This document shows positions 17,741 through 25,420 of a stretch of DNA of 64,000 bases, in pieces. The translations under genes were made by a program, and so were the position numbers. The notes below the pieces were generated by a model that saw only the letters and a program-made list of their open reading frames with translations, did no database searches and was not told where the DNA came from. The stretch's first letter is position 1, and each line of letters opens with the position of its first letter. The DNA is from PALSA-612 sp963711315 (GTDB taxonomy: Bacteria > Actinomycetota > Thermoleophilia > Gaiellales > Gaiellaceae), in contig CAVQDQ010000001.1 in assembly GCA_963711315.1 (NCBI GenBank), positions 186,001-250,000 of the forward strand, read 5' to 3'.

Positions 17741-18936
17741 TTACGGCGCGCAGATCGCGTAGACGGTGACGGTGTCGCCGGCGCTGATCGCCACCCATGT
17801 GGCCGTCCATCCCGTAGGTATGTCGCCGGTCTCGGCGACGTCCGTCGTCGAGTCGCCCTCCGTGGGCCCCGTCACCAACACTGAGCCGGAGGTCATGTCC
17901 GTCGTGCTCGTGCCTCCCCCGAGAGCCCGGGCCGTGCCAGGACAGTCGACACCGGCAGTCTCGGCGCCGTCGGCTCCCACGCCCACCTGCACGGTCACCG
18001 CGCCGACGCTGCCCGTCGGGCCGGTCGGGCCGGTGGCGCCAGTGCCGGCCGGGCCGCTCGGGCCGCTCGGGCCTGTCGGACCACTCGCCCCGCTCGGGCC
18101 TGCGGGGCCGCTGGGACCGGAAGAGCCGCTCGCGCCCGTTGCGCCGGTTACGCCTGAGCCGGCCGGGCCACTCGGGCCCGTAGCACCCGTGGCGCCGGTT
18201 GCGCCTGTCGGACCACCCGGGCCGCTCGGGCCGGCGGGACCGCTAGGCCCACTCGGGCCTGACGAGCCGCTTGCGCCCGTTGCGCCGGTTACGCCTGAGC
18301 CGGCCGGGCCACTCGGGCCTGTAGCACCCGTGGCGCCGGTTGCGCCTGTCGGACCACCCGGGCCGCTCGGGCCGGCAGGACCGCTAGGCCCGCTCGCTCC
18401 CGATGCGCCGCTGGCGCCTGTAGCACCCTGCGGGCCGGATGGGCCGGTCGCGCCGTGGCCCGGTGGCACCCGTCGCGCCCGTGGCACCGGTCGCTCCCGT
18501 TGCGCCGGTCGCTCCCGTTGCGCCTGTGGCACCGGTCGCGCCTGTAGCACCGGTCGCGCCTGTAGCACCAGTGCTCCTGCGCCGGTCGCGCCGGTTGCGC
18601 CTGTGCGCGCCGGCCGGGCCGGAAGGACCTGAAGGCCGCTGGCGCCGCTCGCTCCCGACGTGCCCTGGGGCCGCTTGCGCCGGTGGCTCCCTTCGCACCG
18701 GTGATCGCCCAGTCGAGGTTCTTCCAGTGCAAGCCCTCCTTCGTCAGCTGCGTCTCGCAGTCGAAGGCCGGGTCTCCGCCGAGCCCGGGGGCATAGACAA
18801 TCTTGACGGCGTTCTGCGGTGGGATGACGCAGGCGTGGATGCGGGTCGGGTCACCGCCGTGCGCGAGTGCCGCTGGCACTACGAAGAGGCTTGCCGCTAC
18901 GCCGGTCAGACCGAAAATCCATCGTCCTCGGCTCAT
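17741..18936 (-). CDS. Collagen-like secreted protein, copy 1 (frame broken by indels)
   Basis: From ATG 18936: a signal peptide (RWIFGLTGVAASLFVVPAALA), then the conserved block HGGDPTRIHACVIPPQNAV ... CETQLTKEGLHWKNLDWA. Gly-x-y triplets follow (GATGATG, GPSGPAG), then a C-terminal domain with VDCPGTARALGGG and TVTVYAICAP ending at 17741. The parts lie in three different frames, changing near 18660 and 18470. Comparison with copy 2 shows single-base differences at a C run near 18660 and near 18631. Triple-helical stalks of this kind are exported and usually surface bound. An in-frame upstream start at 19113 has a much stronger ribosome site. Confidence 0.65.
18151..18432 (-). repeat. 141-bp tandem repeat inside the collagen-like region, copy 1
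   Basis: The block beginning CGCCTGAGCCGGCCGGGCCA at 18151 recurs at 18292, a period of 141 bp (47 codons, so frame is kept). The unit encodes GlyProSer, GlyAlaThr and GlySerSer triplets. It indicates segmental duplication of the stalk, and it is also a place where assembly may collapse or expand. Confidence 0.7.
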
Positions 18937-19113
18937 CCCTACCCCCGATTGATTGCCGTTGGAACGAGCTATCAAACCTACTGCTGATCGCGCCGTTGTC
19001 AAACGGCGGCGTGTAAAACGGGAGACGCCGTATGCGAGCGCGGCAGGGATGGCAACGACGGCCGTTGCCACGGCTGCCAGAAGAGTCATGCTCCATCGCG
19101 CACGGCGGCTCAT
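18937..19113 (-). other. In-frame upstream extension with a second signal-peptide-like segment
   Basis: The frame of the copy 1 N-terminus stays open upstream to ATG 19113, which is preceded by AGGAGG four bases away. The 59 extra residues start MSRRARWSMTLLAAVATAVV AIPAALA (split here), again a signal peptide, followed by a basic stretch FTRRRLTTARSAVG. The start at 18936 has only a weak GGGGGTAGGG in front. Either the true gene starts at 19113, or this is the relic of another family member's leader. Apart from this segment, 18937-19262 holds nothing I can support. Confidence 0.45.
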
Positions 19114-19262
19114 CGTTCCTCCTGGTCGCAGTCCAATTTCGGCTCCGAAGCCTACCCCGCTCATCGGCGTTCGCCGGAGCATCCTTGACTCCTGCCGCGA
19201 TTCAGCTGTGCGCCACCGGAGGGTGTATCGCACCCACCAGGGCGCGATCGTAGACCGCCTTG

Positions 19263-21130
19263 CTACGGCTGAGCGCAGATAGCGAACGCAGCCAGCGAGT
19301 AGCTGGTGTCTCCACCAGTCGAAATGACGTCGCCGGTCACCGTCCACGTGTTGCTGGCCGTGGCCCGGCTGCTGAGGATGGTGACGGCGTTCGGGGCACT
19401 GACGTTGCTGGTCACGAAGCCGCCGCCGATCACGACCTTCGTCCCGGGGCAAGCCACCGGGGCCGTCTTCGCGGTCTCGTCGTCCGCGGTGGGAGCCCCT
19501 GTCACCTGCTCGACAGCGGTGAGCCCCGCACCGGTCGGCCCGGTTGCGCCGCTCGGTCCGGCCACGCCGCTCGGTCCGGTCACGCCCTGTGGGCCGCTCG
19601 GTCCCGTCACGCCGCTCGGTCCGGCGACGCCGCTGGGTCCGGCGACGCCGCTGGGTCCGGTCAGCGCCCTGGTGCGGGCCGCTCGGTCCGACGAGCCCTG
19701 CGGGCCGCTCGGCGCCGGCCTGAGCGCCGCTCGGTCCGGCCACGCCGTTGCACGCCGCTCGGTCCGGCGGCGCCGCTCGGGCCCGTCGCGCCGGTTCCGC
19801 CTGATGTACCTGAAGCGCCGGTGGCGCCTGTTGCACCCGTCGGTCCCGCCGGCCCCGACGGACCAGTAGCGCCTGTCGCTCCGGTCTCACCGGAGGCACC
19901 CGAAGCTCCCGTGGCTCCGGTCACACCCGTGGCGCCCTGGGGCCCCGACGGTCCGGTCGCGCCTGTGGCGCCGGTGGCGCCTGTTGCTCCTGAAGCGCCG
20001 GTGGCGCCCGTAGCGCCCTGCGGGCCTGACGGACCCGTAGCGCCTGTCGCGCCCGTCTCACCCGAGGCACCCGAAGCTCCGCTCGCACCGGTGGCGCCCT
20101 GCGGGCCCGACGGCCCGGTTGCGCCTGTCGCTCCGGTTGCGCCCGTCGTACCCGTAGCGCCCGTAGCACCCGTGGCGCCAGTCACACCCGTCGCGCCTTG
20201 CGGTCCAGTCGGACCCGTGGCGCCTGTCGCTCCGGTCGCACCCGTGGCGCCCTGCGGGCCGGATGGGCCGGTCGGCCCCGTGGCACCCGTCGCGCCCGTA
20301 GCACCTGTGGCGCCCGTTGCACCCGTCGCGCCTGTTGCACCCGTCGCTCCGGTAGCGCCTGTCGCTCCGGTGGCGCCGGTGGCGCCAGTTGCACCCGTCG
20401 CGCCCGTGGCGCCGGTTGTTCCGGTAGCACCCTGCGGGCCGGATGGGCCGGTCGGCCCCGTGGCACCCGTCGCGCCCGTAGCGCCTGTGGCGCCCGTTGC
20501 ACCCGTCGCGCCTGTTGCACCCGTCGCTCCGGTAGTGCCTGTCGCTCCGGTGGCGCCGGTTGCGCCCGTCGCGCCGGTTGCACCCGTCGCGCCCGTGGCG
20601 CCGGTTGTCCCGGTAGCACCCTGCGGGCCGGATGGGCCGGTCGGCCCCGTGGCACCCGTCGCGCCCGTAGCACCTGTGGCACCGGTCGCTCCCGTTGCGC
20701 CTGTGGCACCGGTTGCGCCTGTAGCACCGGTCGCGCCGGTAGCACCAGTCGCGCCTGTAGCTCCTGTAGCTCCTGTCGCGCCGGTTGCGCCTGTCGGGCC
20801 GGCCGGGCCGGAAGGACCTGAAGGTCCGCTGGCGCCGCTCGCTCCCGACGTGCCCCTGGGGCCACTTGCGCCGGTGGCGCCCTTCGCACCGGTGATCGCC
20901 CAGTCGAGGTTCTTCCAGTGCAGAGCCCTCCTTCGTCAGCTGCGTCTCGCAGTCGAAGGCCGGGTCTCCGCCGAGCCCGGGCGCATAGACGATCGTGACG
21001 GCGTTCTGCGGTGGGATGACGCAGGCGTGGATGCGGGTCGGGTCGCCGCCGTGCGCCAGCGCACGGACACGCCGACGGCAGCAGCCGCCGTCACGGCAGT
21101 CCCCACGATGAGAACACGCGGCCCCCGCAC
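19263..21130 (-). CDS. Collagen-like secreted protein, copy 2 (frame broken by indels)
   Basis: GTG 21130 opens a signal peptide (RGPRVLIVGTAVTAAAAVGV), which shifts frame near 21060 into ALAHGGDPTRIHACVIPPQN ... CETQLTKEG. It shifts again at about 20922, where copy 1 lacks one G, into LHWKNLDWAITGAKGATGAS. A long GAT/GPS triplet stalk runs to about 19770. A further shift near 19700 reaches the C-terminal domain (ACPGTKVVIGGGF ... SLAAFAICAQP), ending at 19263. The N-block is nearly identical to copy 1 and the C-domain is homologous. It is a likely surface or spore-type stalk protein; whether the gene is intact in the organism is unknown. Confidence 0.65.
20251..20800 (-). repeat. 180/189-bp higher-order repeats in the collagen-like stalk, copy 2
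   Basis: The block CCTGCGGGCCGGATGGGCCG starts at 20251, 20431 and 20620, spacings of 180 and 189 bp. Both are multiples of 9, so the Gly-x-y register is kept. Within each unit the codons for Gly-Ala-Thr dominate. This is a protein-coding minisatellite, not an intergenic or CRISPR repeat. Confidence 0.72.
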
Positions 21131-21161
21131 TCACCAACGAGGGTACGACGCCCGCTACCCC

Positions 21162-21193
21162 TTGTCAAAGAACGGTGTCCACACTGCTACAAT
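21162..21193 (+). promoter_or_regulatory. Predicted promoter of rplM-rpsI
   Basis: TTGTCA (21162-21167) and an extended minus-10 TGCTACAAT (minus-10 hexamer 21188-21193) lie just upstream of rplM. The 20-base spacer is longer than ideal, but the extended minus-10 could compensate. The start of transcription would fall near 21200, at the foot of the hairpin described next. Confidence 0.5.
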
Positions 21194-21200
21194 CCGGAGC

Positions 21201-21228
21201 CGGCGGGCGCCTGAGTCCGCCGCTTTTT
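21201..21228 (+). terminator. Hairpin plus T-run in the rplM leader (possible attenuator)
   Basis: CGGCGG (21201-21206) pairs with CCGCCG (21217-21222), with a 10-base loop, followed by C and TTTTT (21224-21228). This has intrinsic-terminator form and ends only 8 bases before the rplM start codon. It could be an attenuator in a short ribosomal-protein leader, or the leftover terminator of an older upstream unit. Confidence 0.5.
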
Positions 21229-21235
21229 ACGTCAC

Positions 21236-21682
21236 ATGAAGGCCGGATCCAAGACCTGGAACGCGAAGCCCGGCGAGGTCGAGCGCCGCTGGCTGATCGT
21301 GGATGCCGAGGGCAAGACCCTCGGGCGTCTTGCCGTGCCCATCGCCGACGCACTGCGCGGCAAGAACAAGCCCCAGTACACGCCCCACGTCGACACCGGT
21401 GACTTCGTGATCGTGGTCAACGCCGAGAAGATCGCCGTGACCGGCAAGAAGCTCGACGAGAAGATCTACTACCGCCACTCGGGCTATCCGGGCGGCCTCC
21501 GCAAGCGGACGCTTCGCGAGCAGCTCGAGCGCAGGCCGACCGAGGTGCTGCGCAAGGCCGTGAAGGGCATGCTGCCGCGCAACCGCCTCGGCCGCGCGCA
21601 GATCACGAAGCTGAAGATCTACGCCGGCCCCGAGCACCCGCACGAGGCCCAGGCGCCGCAACCGCTCGAGGTGAACGGCTGA
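21236..21682 (+). CDS. rplM: Ribosomal protein L13 (uL13)
   Basis: The product has 148 residues, the normal length. WLIVDAEGKTLGRLA, GKNKPQYTPHVDTGDFVIVV, YYRHSGYPGGLRKRT and VKGMLPRNRLGRAQITKLKI are family signatures. It is an early-assembling protein of the 50S subunit. No Shine-Dalgarno is visible before ATG 21236; the preceding bases are a T run and hairpin. The stop overlaps the rpsI start as TGATG, the usual L13-S9 coupling. Confidence 0.97.
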   Translation: MKAGSKTWNAKPGEVERRWLIVDAEGKTLGRLAVPIADALRGKNKPQYTPHVDTGDFVIVVNAEKIAVTGKKLDEKIYYRHSGYPGGLRKRTLREQLERRPTEVLRKAVKGMLPRNRLGRAQITKLKIYAGPEHPHEAQAPQPLEVNG

Positions 21683-22077
21683 TGACCGACGTCGCGCAGT
21701 ACCGCGGGACCGGGAAGCGCAAGACCTCGGTCGCGCGCGTGATCCTCCGCCCCGGCGACGGCACGTGGTGGATCAACGGCCGGACGCTCGACGACTACTT
21801 CAAGCGCACCATTCACCGCGTTCAGGTCGTCGCACCGCTGAAGGTTGCCGAGGCGGAAGGGACGTACGACGTCCGCGTCCGCGTCCACGGCGGTGGCCCG
21901 ACCGGCCAGGCCGGTGCCGTTCGCCACGGCGTCGCCCGCGCGCTCGTCGAGGCCGATCCCGAGCTCCGCGTGCCGCTGAAGCGCGAGGGCTTCCTCGCCC
22001 GCGACGCGCGAATGGTCGAGCGCAAGAAGGCCGGCCTCAAGAAGGCTCGCAAAGCGCCCCAGTGGGCTAAGCGCTAA
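21682..22077 (+). CDS. rpsI: Ribosomal protein S9 (uS9)
   Basis: The product has 131 residues. YRGTGKRKTSVARVILRPGD opens the protein, GGGPTGQAGAVRHGVARALV is the core motif, and it ends KKARKAPQWAKR, close to the universal C-terminal KAPQxSKR tail that reaches the ribosomal P site. It is translationally coupled to rplM by a one-base overlap, and glmM follows after 10 bases. Confidence 0.97.
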   Translation: MTDVAQYRGTGKRKTSVARVILRPGDGTWWINGRTLDDYFKRTIHRVQVVAPLKVAEAEGTYDVRVRVHGGGPTGQAGAVRHGVARALVEADPELRVPLKREGFLARDARMVERKKAGLKKARKAPQWAKR

Positions 22078-22087
22078 CCTCGCGCCC

Positions 22088-23356
22088 TTGGCGCGACGTT
22101 ACTTCGGCACCGACGGCGTACGGGGAGTCGTCGGCAAGGATATCACTCCCGAGCTCGTGGAGCGGCTCGGCCGCGCGGCGACCATCTGGGCCGGCGGGGG
22201 AGCGGTGCTCATCGGGCGCGACACGCGCGCGTCTGGCAGGGAGCTCGAGCACGCATTCGCCTCGGGCGTGGCCTCGGCCGGCGGGCATGCGGTGCTGGCA
22301 GGCGTCCTGCCGACGCCGGCCGTCGCCTTGCTCTCGCTCGACCTGGCCGCGGTCATCTCGGCTTCGCACAACCCGCCCGAGTACAACGGCGTCAAGCTCT
22401 TCGACGGCGACGGCGGCAAGCTCACGGACGCGGCCGAAGAGGAGATCGAGGCGCTGCTCGACGAGCCGCCGCGCGGCGAGGAGGAGGGAGGGATCGACAA
22501 CCTCCAGGTGGTCGGCTCGAGCTACGTCCGCCATGTCGTCGAGCAGTTCGGCAGCGACCTCACAGGCATCAAGCTGGCGGTGGACTGCGCCAACGGCGCG
22601 TACTCGGCGATCGCACCCGCCGCGTTCGAGGAGCTGGGCGCCGACGTGCTCGCCATCTGCGACAAGCCCGACGGCCACAACATCAACGTCGGTTGTGGCG
22701 CGACCGATCTCAGCGCGCTGCGGCAGGCCGTGACGAGCGAGGGCTGCGACCTCGGCGTCGCCTTCGACGGCGACGGCGATCGCATGCTGGCCGTCGACGA
22801 GCGCGGCGAGGCGCTCGACGGCGACGCGATCGTCGCCGTGCTTGCGCTCGACCTCGGCGTCGACCTCGTCGCCGTCACCCAGATGTCGAATCTCGGCTTC
22901 CACCGGCTGATGGAGGAGCGCGGCATCCGCGTCGTCACCACAGACGTCGGCGATCGTTACGTGCTCGAGGCGCTGAAGCGCGAGGGCGGCGTGCTCGGCG
23001 GCGAGCAGTCGGGCCACATCGTCTACCTCGAGGGGCACGTCACCGGAGACGGTCTCGCCGCGGCCCTGCTGCTCTGCCGCGCGCTCGGCGGCAGGAAGCT
23101 GTCCGAGGCCGCGGCTGTCGTGGAGCGCTACCCGCAGGCGATCGAGAACGTTCCCGTCTCCAGCAAGGAGCTCACCGACACGCTCCTCGCGGAGGTCGAG
23201 CGCGTGAATGCGGAGCTCGGATCTTCCGGCCGCGTGCTCGTGCGCCCGTCGGGCACCGAGCCCGTCGTGCGGGTGCTCGTCGAGACCCCGACGGAAGAGG
23301 AATCGAAGAGGCTCTGTGCTAGCATCGCGGCGCTTGTAGCAGAAGAGCTCGGCTGA
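22088..23356 (+). CDS. glmM: Phosphoglucosamine mutase
   Basis: The product has 422 residues from TTG 22088 (ARRYFGTDGVRGVVG). The phosphoserine loop is VISASHNPPEYNGVKLFDGD and the metal-binding loop is FDGDGDRMLAVD. The sugar-binding motif GGEQSGH and the C-terminal phosphate-binding RPSGTEPVVRV are present. It is slightly shorter than the usual 440-450 residues. It converts glucosamine-6-phosphate to glucosamine-1-phosphate on the way to UDP-GlcNAc and peptidoglycan. The rpsI-glmM-glmS order couples growth to cell-wall precursor supply. Confidence 0.95.
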   Translation: MARRYFGTDGVRGVVGKDITPELVERLGRAATIWAGGGAVLIGRDTRASGRELEHAFASGVASAGGHAVLAGVLPTPAVALLSLDLAAVISASHNPPEYNGVKLFDGDGGKLTDAAEEEIEALLDEPPRGEEEGGIDNLQVVGSSYVRHVVEQFGSDLTGIKLAVDCANGAYSAIAPAAFEELGADVLAICDKPDGHNINVGCGATDLSALRQAVTSEGCDLGVAFDGDGDRMLAVDERGEALDGDAIVAVLALDLGVDLVAVTQMSNLGFHRLMEERGIRVVTTDVGDRYVLEALKREGGVLGGEQSGHIVYLEGHVTGDGLAAALLLCRALGGRKLSEAAAVVERYPQAIENVPVSSKELTDTLLAEVERVNAELGSSGRVLVRPSGTEPVVRVLVETPTEEESKRLCASIAALVAEELG

Positions 23357-23404
23357 CCGGACCCGACGCTGGGTGCGGGGAGGAGGCCGGGCTCGTCGTG
23401 CTTT

Positions 23405-23436
23405 TTGCAGGAGATTTCGGGCAAACGGGGGATAAT
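23405..23436 (+). promoter_or_regulatory. Predicted promoter of glmS, leaderless type
   Basis: GATAAT at 23431-23436 is a good minus-10 and lies 7 bases before ATG 23444, so transcription would start at or next to the A of the start codon. TTGCAG at 23405-23410 is a possible minus-35 at a long 20-base spacing. No Shine-Dalgarno is seen before this ATG, in keeping with a leaderless message. Confidence 0.45.
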
Positions 23437-23443
23437 TCGGCCT

Positions 23444-25270
23444 ATGTGCGGGATCATCGGATACGTCGGCAGCCGGATCGCACAGCCGATCCTCCTGCAC
23501 GGCCTCGAGCGGCTCGAGTACCGCGGCTATGACTCGGCGGGCCTGGCGCTCGTGGAGAACGGGAAGCTCGCCGAGATCCGCGCGGTCGGCAACCTCCGAG
23601 AGCTGAAAGAAGCCGCGGCGAAGAGCACGTCGCTGGCGACCACCGGGGTCGGGCACACGCGCTGGGCCACGCACGGCCGTGTCTGCGCCGAGAACGCCCA
23701 CCCGCTGACGGGGTGCCTGCAGGGCGACATCGACCTCGTCCTCAACGGGATCGTCGAGAACTACCGCGAGCTGAAGGCGTCCCTCCTCGAGGAGGGCCAC
23801 GAGTTCTCGTCGGAGACGGACGCCGAGGTCATCTCGCACCTCGTCGAGCGTCACTACAAGGGCGACCTCGTCTCCGCCGTGCGCGCCGCCTACGCCGAGC
23901 TGGAAGGGCACTTCGCGTTCGTCGTCCTCCACCGCGAGCACCCGAAGCTGCTCGTCGGGGCGCGGCACCAGTGCCCGCTGCTCGTGGGTGTCGGCAAGGA
24001 GGAGATGTTCCTCGCCTCCACGGCGGCCGCGTTCCTGGGCGACACGAAGAGCGTCCAGATCATCGAAGACGACGAGATCGTCGCCGTCACCCAGGATGGG
24101 GCGACCTTCTGGACCGTGGACGGCGAGGAGGTCTTCCGGAAGGTCGACCAGGTCGACTGGGACATCGAGGCGGCCGAGAAGGGCGGCTTCGAGACGTTCA
24201 TGCTCAAGGAGATCTACGAGCAGCCGGACGCGATCGAGGAGACGATCGGCGACCGGATCCGTCACGGGCGGCTCGAGCTGGACGGGCTCGGCCTCGACGC
24301 CGAGGAACTGCGCAACCTCCGCCGCGTCGTCATCGTCGCCTGCGGCACCGCGTATCACGCCGGCGTCGTCGCCCGCTACGCGATCGAGGAGTGGGCGCGC
24401 CTCCCCGTGGAGCACGACATCGCGAGCGAGTGGCGCTATCGCAATCCCGTGCTCTCGAGGGACACGCTCGTCATAGGCATCACGCAATCGGGAGAGACCG
24501 CCGACACGCTGGCGGCGATGCGCCTGGCACGCGAGTCCCGCGCTCACACGCTCGCCATCACGAACATGATGGGCACGCAGATCACGCGCGAGGTGGACGC
24601 GGTTCTCTACACGCGCGCGGGGCTGGAGATGAGCGTCGCGGCGACGAAGACGTTCACATCCCAGGTGGCGCTCTTCTATCTCCTGGCGCTGAAGCTCGCC
24701 CAGGAGCGCAAGACGCTGCCCGAGGCGGAGATCGCGTCGCTGCTCGAAGAGGTGCACGAGTTGCCGGCGAAGATGGCGTCGTTCCTCGCGGGTGACCATC
24801 CGATCGACGAGGTGGCCCACCGTCACTACGACAAGCCGTTCTTCCTCTATCTCGGGCGGAACGTCGGCCTGCCGGTCTGCCTGGAGGGCGCGCTGAAGCT
24901 CAAGGAGCTCTCGTACATCCCGACCGAGGCGTATTCGGCCGGCGAGATGAAGCACGGGCCGATCGCGCTCCTGGACGAGCAGACGCCGGTCGTCTGCGTC
25001 GCAACCGATGGGCCCGTCTACGACAAGGTCGTGTCGAACATCCAGGAGACGCGGGCACGCGGCGCCAACGTCATCGCGATCGCCACCGACGGCAACGAGG
25101 ACATCCAGCACCACGCCGACGACGTCATCTTCGTCCCGCGCACGAGCCCGCTGCTCCAGGCGCCGCTCGCCGTCGTGCCGCTGCAGCTGCTCGCGTACAA
25201 GATCGCCCGCCTGCGCGGCCTGAACATCGACCAACCTAGGAATCTTGCGAAGACGGTCACAGTGGAGTAA
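23444..25270 (+). CDS. glmS: Glutamine-fructose-6-phosphate aminotransferase (isomerising)
   Basis: The product has 608 residues starting MCGIIGYVG, so Cys2 is the amidotransferase nucleophile; the open frame extends upstream but that part cannot be real. RLEYRGYDSAGLAL and GHTRWATHGRV mark the glutaminase domain. Two SIS domains follow (VIVACGTAYHAGVVARY, GITQSGETADTLAA, GRNVGLPVCLEGALKLKELS). It ends in the conserved DQPRNLAKTVTVE. It makes glucosamine-6-phosphate from fructose-6-phosphate and glutamine. No glmS ribozyme-like leader is present. The last codons (25235-25270) are AT-richer than the rest and are repeated downstream. Confidence 0.97.
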   Translation: MCGIIGYVGSRIAQPILLHGLERLEYRGYDSAGLALVENGKLAEIRAVGNLRELKEAAAKSTSLATTGVGHTRWATHGRVCAENAHPLTGCLQGDIDLVLNGIVENYRELKASLLEEGHEFSSETDAEVISHLVERHYKGDLVSAVRAAYAELEGHFAFVVLHREHPKLLVGARHQCPLLVGVGKEEMFLASTAAAFLGDTKSVQIIEDDEIVAVTQDGATFWTVDGEEVFRKVDQVDWDIEAAEKGGFETFMLKEIYEQPDAIEETIGDRIRHGRLELDGLGLDAEELRNLRRVVIVACGTAYHAGVVARYAIEEWARLPVEHDIASEWRYRNPVLSRDTLVIGITQSGETADTLAAMRLARESRAHTLAITNMMGTQITREVDAVLYTRAGLEMSVAATKTFTSQVALFYLLALKLAQERKTLPEAEIASLLEEVHELPAKMASFLAGDHPIDEVAHRHYDKPFFLYLGRNVGLPVCLEGALKLKELSYIPTEAYSAGEMKHGPIALLDEQTPVVCVATDGPVYDKVVSNIQETRARGANVIAIATDGNEDIQHHADDVIFVPRTSPLLQAPLAVVPLQLLAYKIARLRGLNIDQPRNLAKTVTVE

Positions 25271-25276
25271 CCCACT

Positions 25277-25318
25277 CCGCCGAAAGTCCGTCGCGTAAGC
25301 GAATCGGACTTTCGGCGG
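25277..25318 (+). repeat. 14-bp perfect inverted repeat just after glmS
   Basis: CCGCCGAAAGTCCG (25277-25290) is perfectly matched by CGGACTTTCGGCGG (25305-25318), with a 14-base loop. It starts 7 bases after the glmS stop. It may be the glmS terminator (only TT follows) or the palindromic core of a small inserted unit, because a second glmS tail follows at 25324. Confidence 0.75.
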
Positions 25319-25323
25319 TTAAG

Positions 25324-25359
25324 CCGCGCAACCTCGCCAAGACTGTCACAGTCGAGTAG
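25324..25359 (+). pseudogene. Second copy of the glmS C-terminal codons
   Basis: These 36 bases read PRNLAKTVTVE and a stop, exactly the 11 residues that end GlmS at 25235-25270. Eight of the twelve codons differ, always synonymously. The downstream copy uses GC-rich codons like the rest of the gene (CCG CGC AAC CTC GCC), while the copy now joined to glmS uses CCT AGG AAT CTT GCG. This looks like a displaced original tail after a short insertion that brought a replacement tail. Confidence 0.75.
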
Positions 25360-25420
25360 CCGGGCCCCCTCGCTCGTTCGAGGGACGTGCGGGTCGTCAC
25401 GATTTGCCGACGCGCAATCC

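Noticed and set aside
18000..20900. CRISPR-like array
   Set aside because: Repeats are 9-bp periodic Gly-x-y codons with higher-order 141/180/189-bp units, no unique spacers of constant length and no cas genes.
19260..21239. A 659-codon plus-strand frame encoding long Ala-Pro-Val repeats
   Set aside because: It is the complement of the Gly-Ala-Thr collagen-like stalk; the minus strand has signal peptides, a conserved head and a tail domain.
22067..25234. A 1055-codon open frame on the minus strand across glmM and glmS
   Set aside because: It is the antisense shadow of two well conserved plus-strand genes in a high-GC genome; its translation is rich in Arg, Asp and His with no domain.
25271..25420. 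Tn7-type transposon insertion at glmS
   Set aside because: No transposase gene, end repeats or target duplication are present; only the duplicated tail and palindrome support an insertion of some kind.
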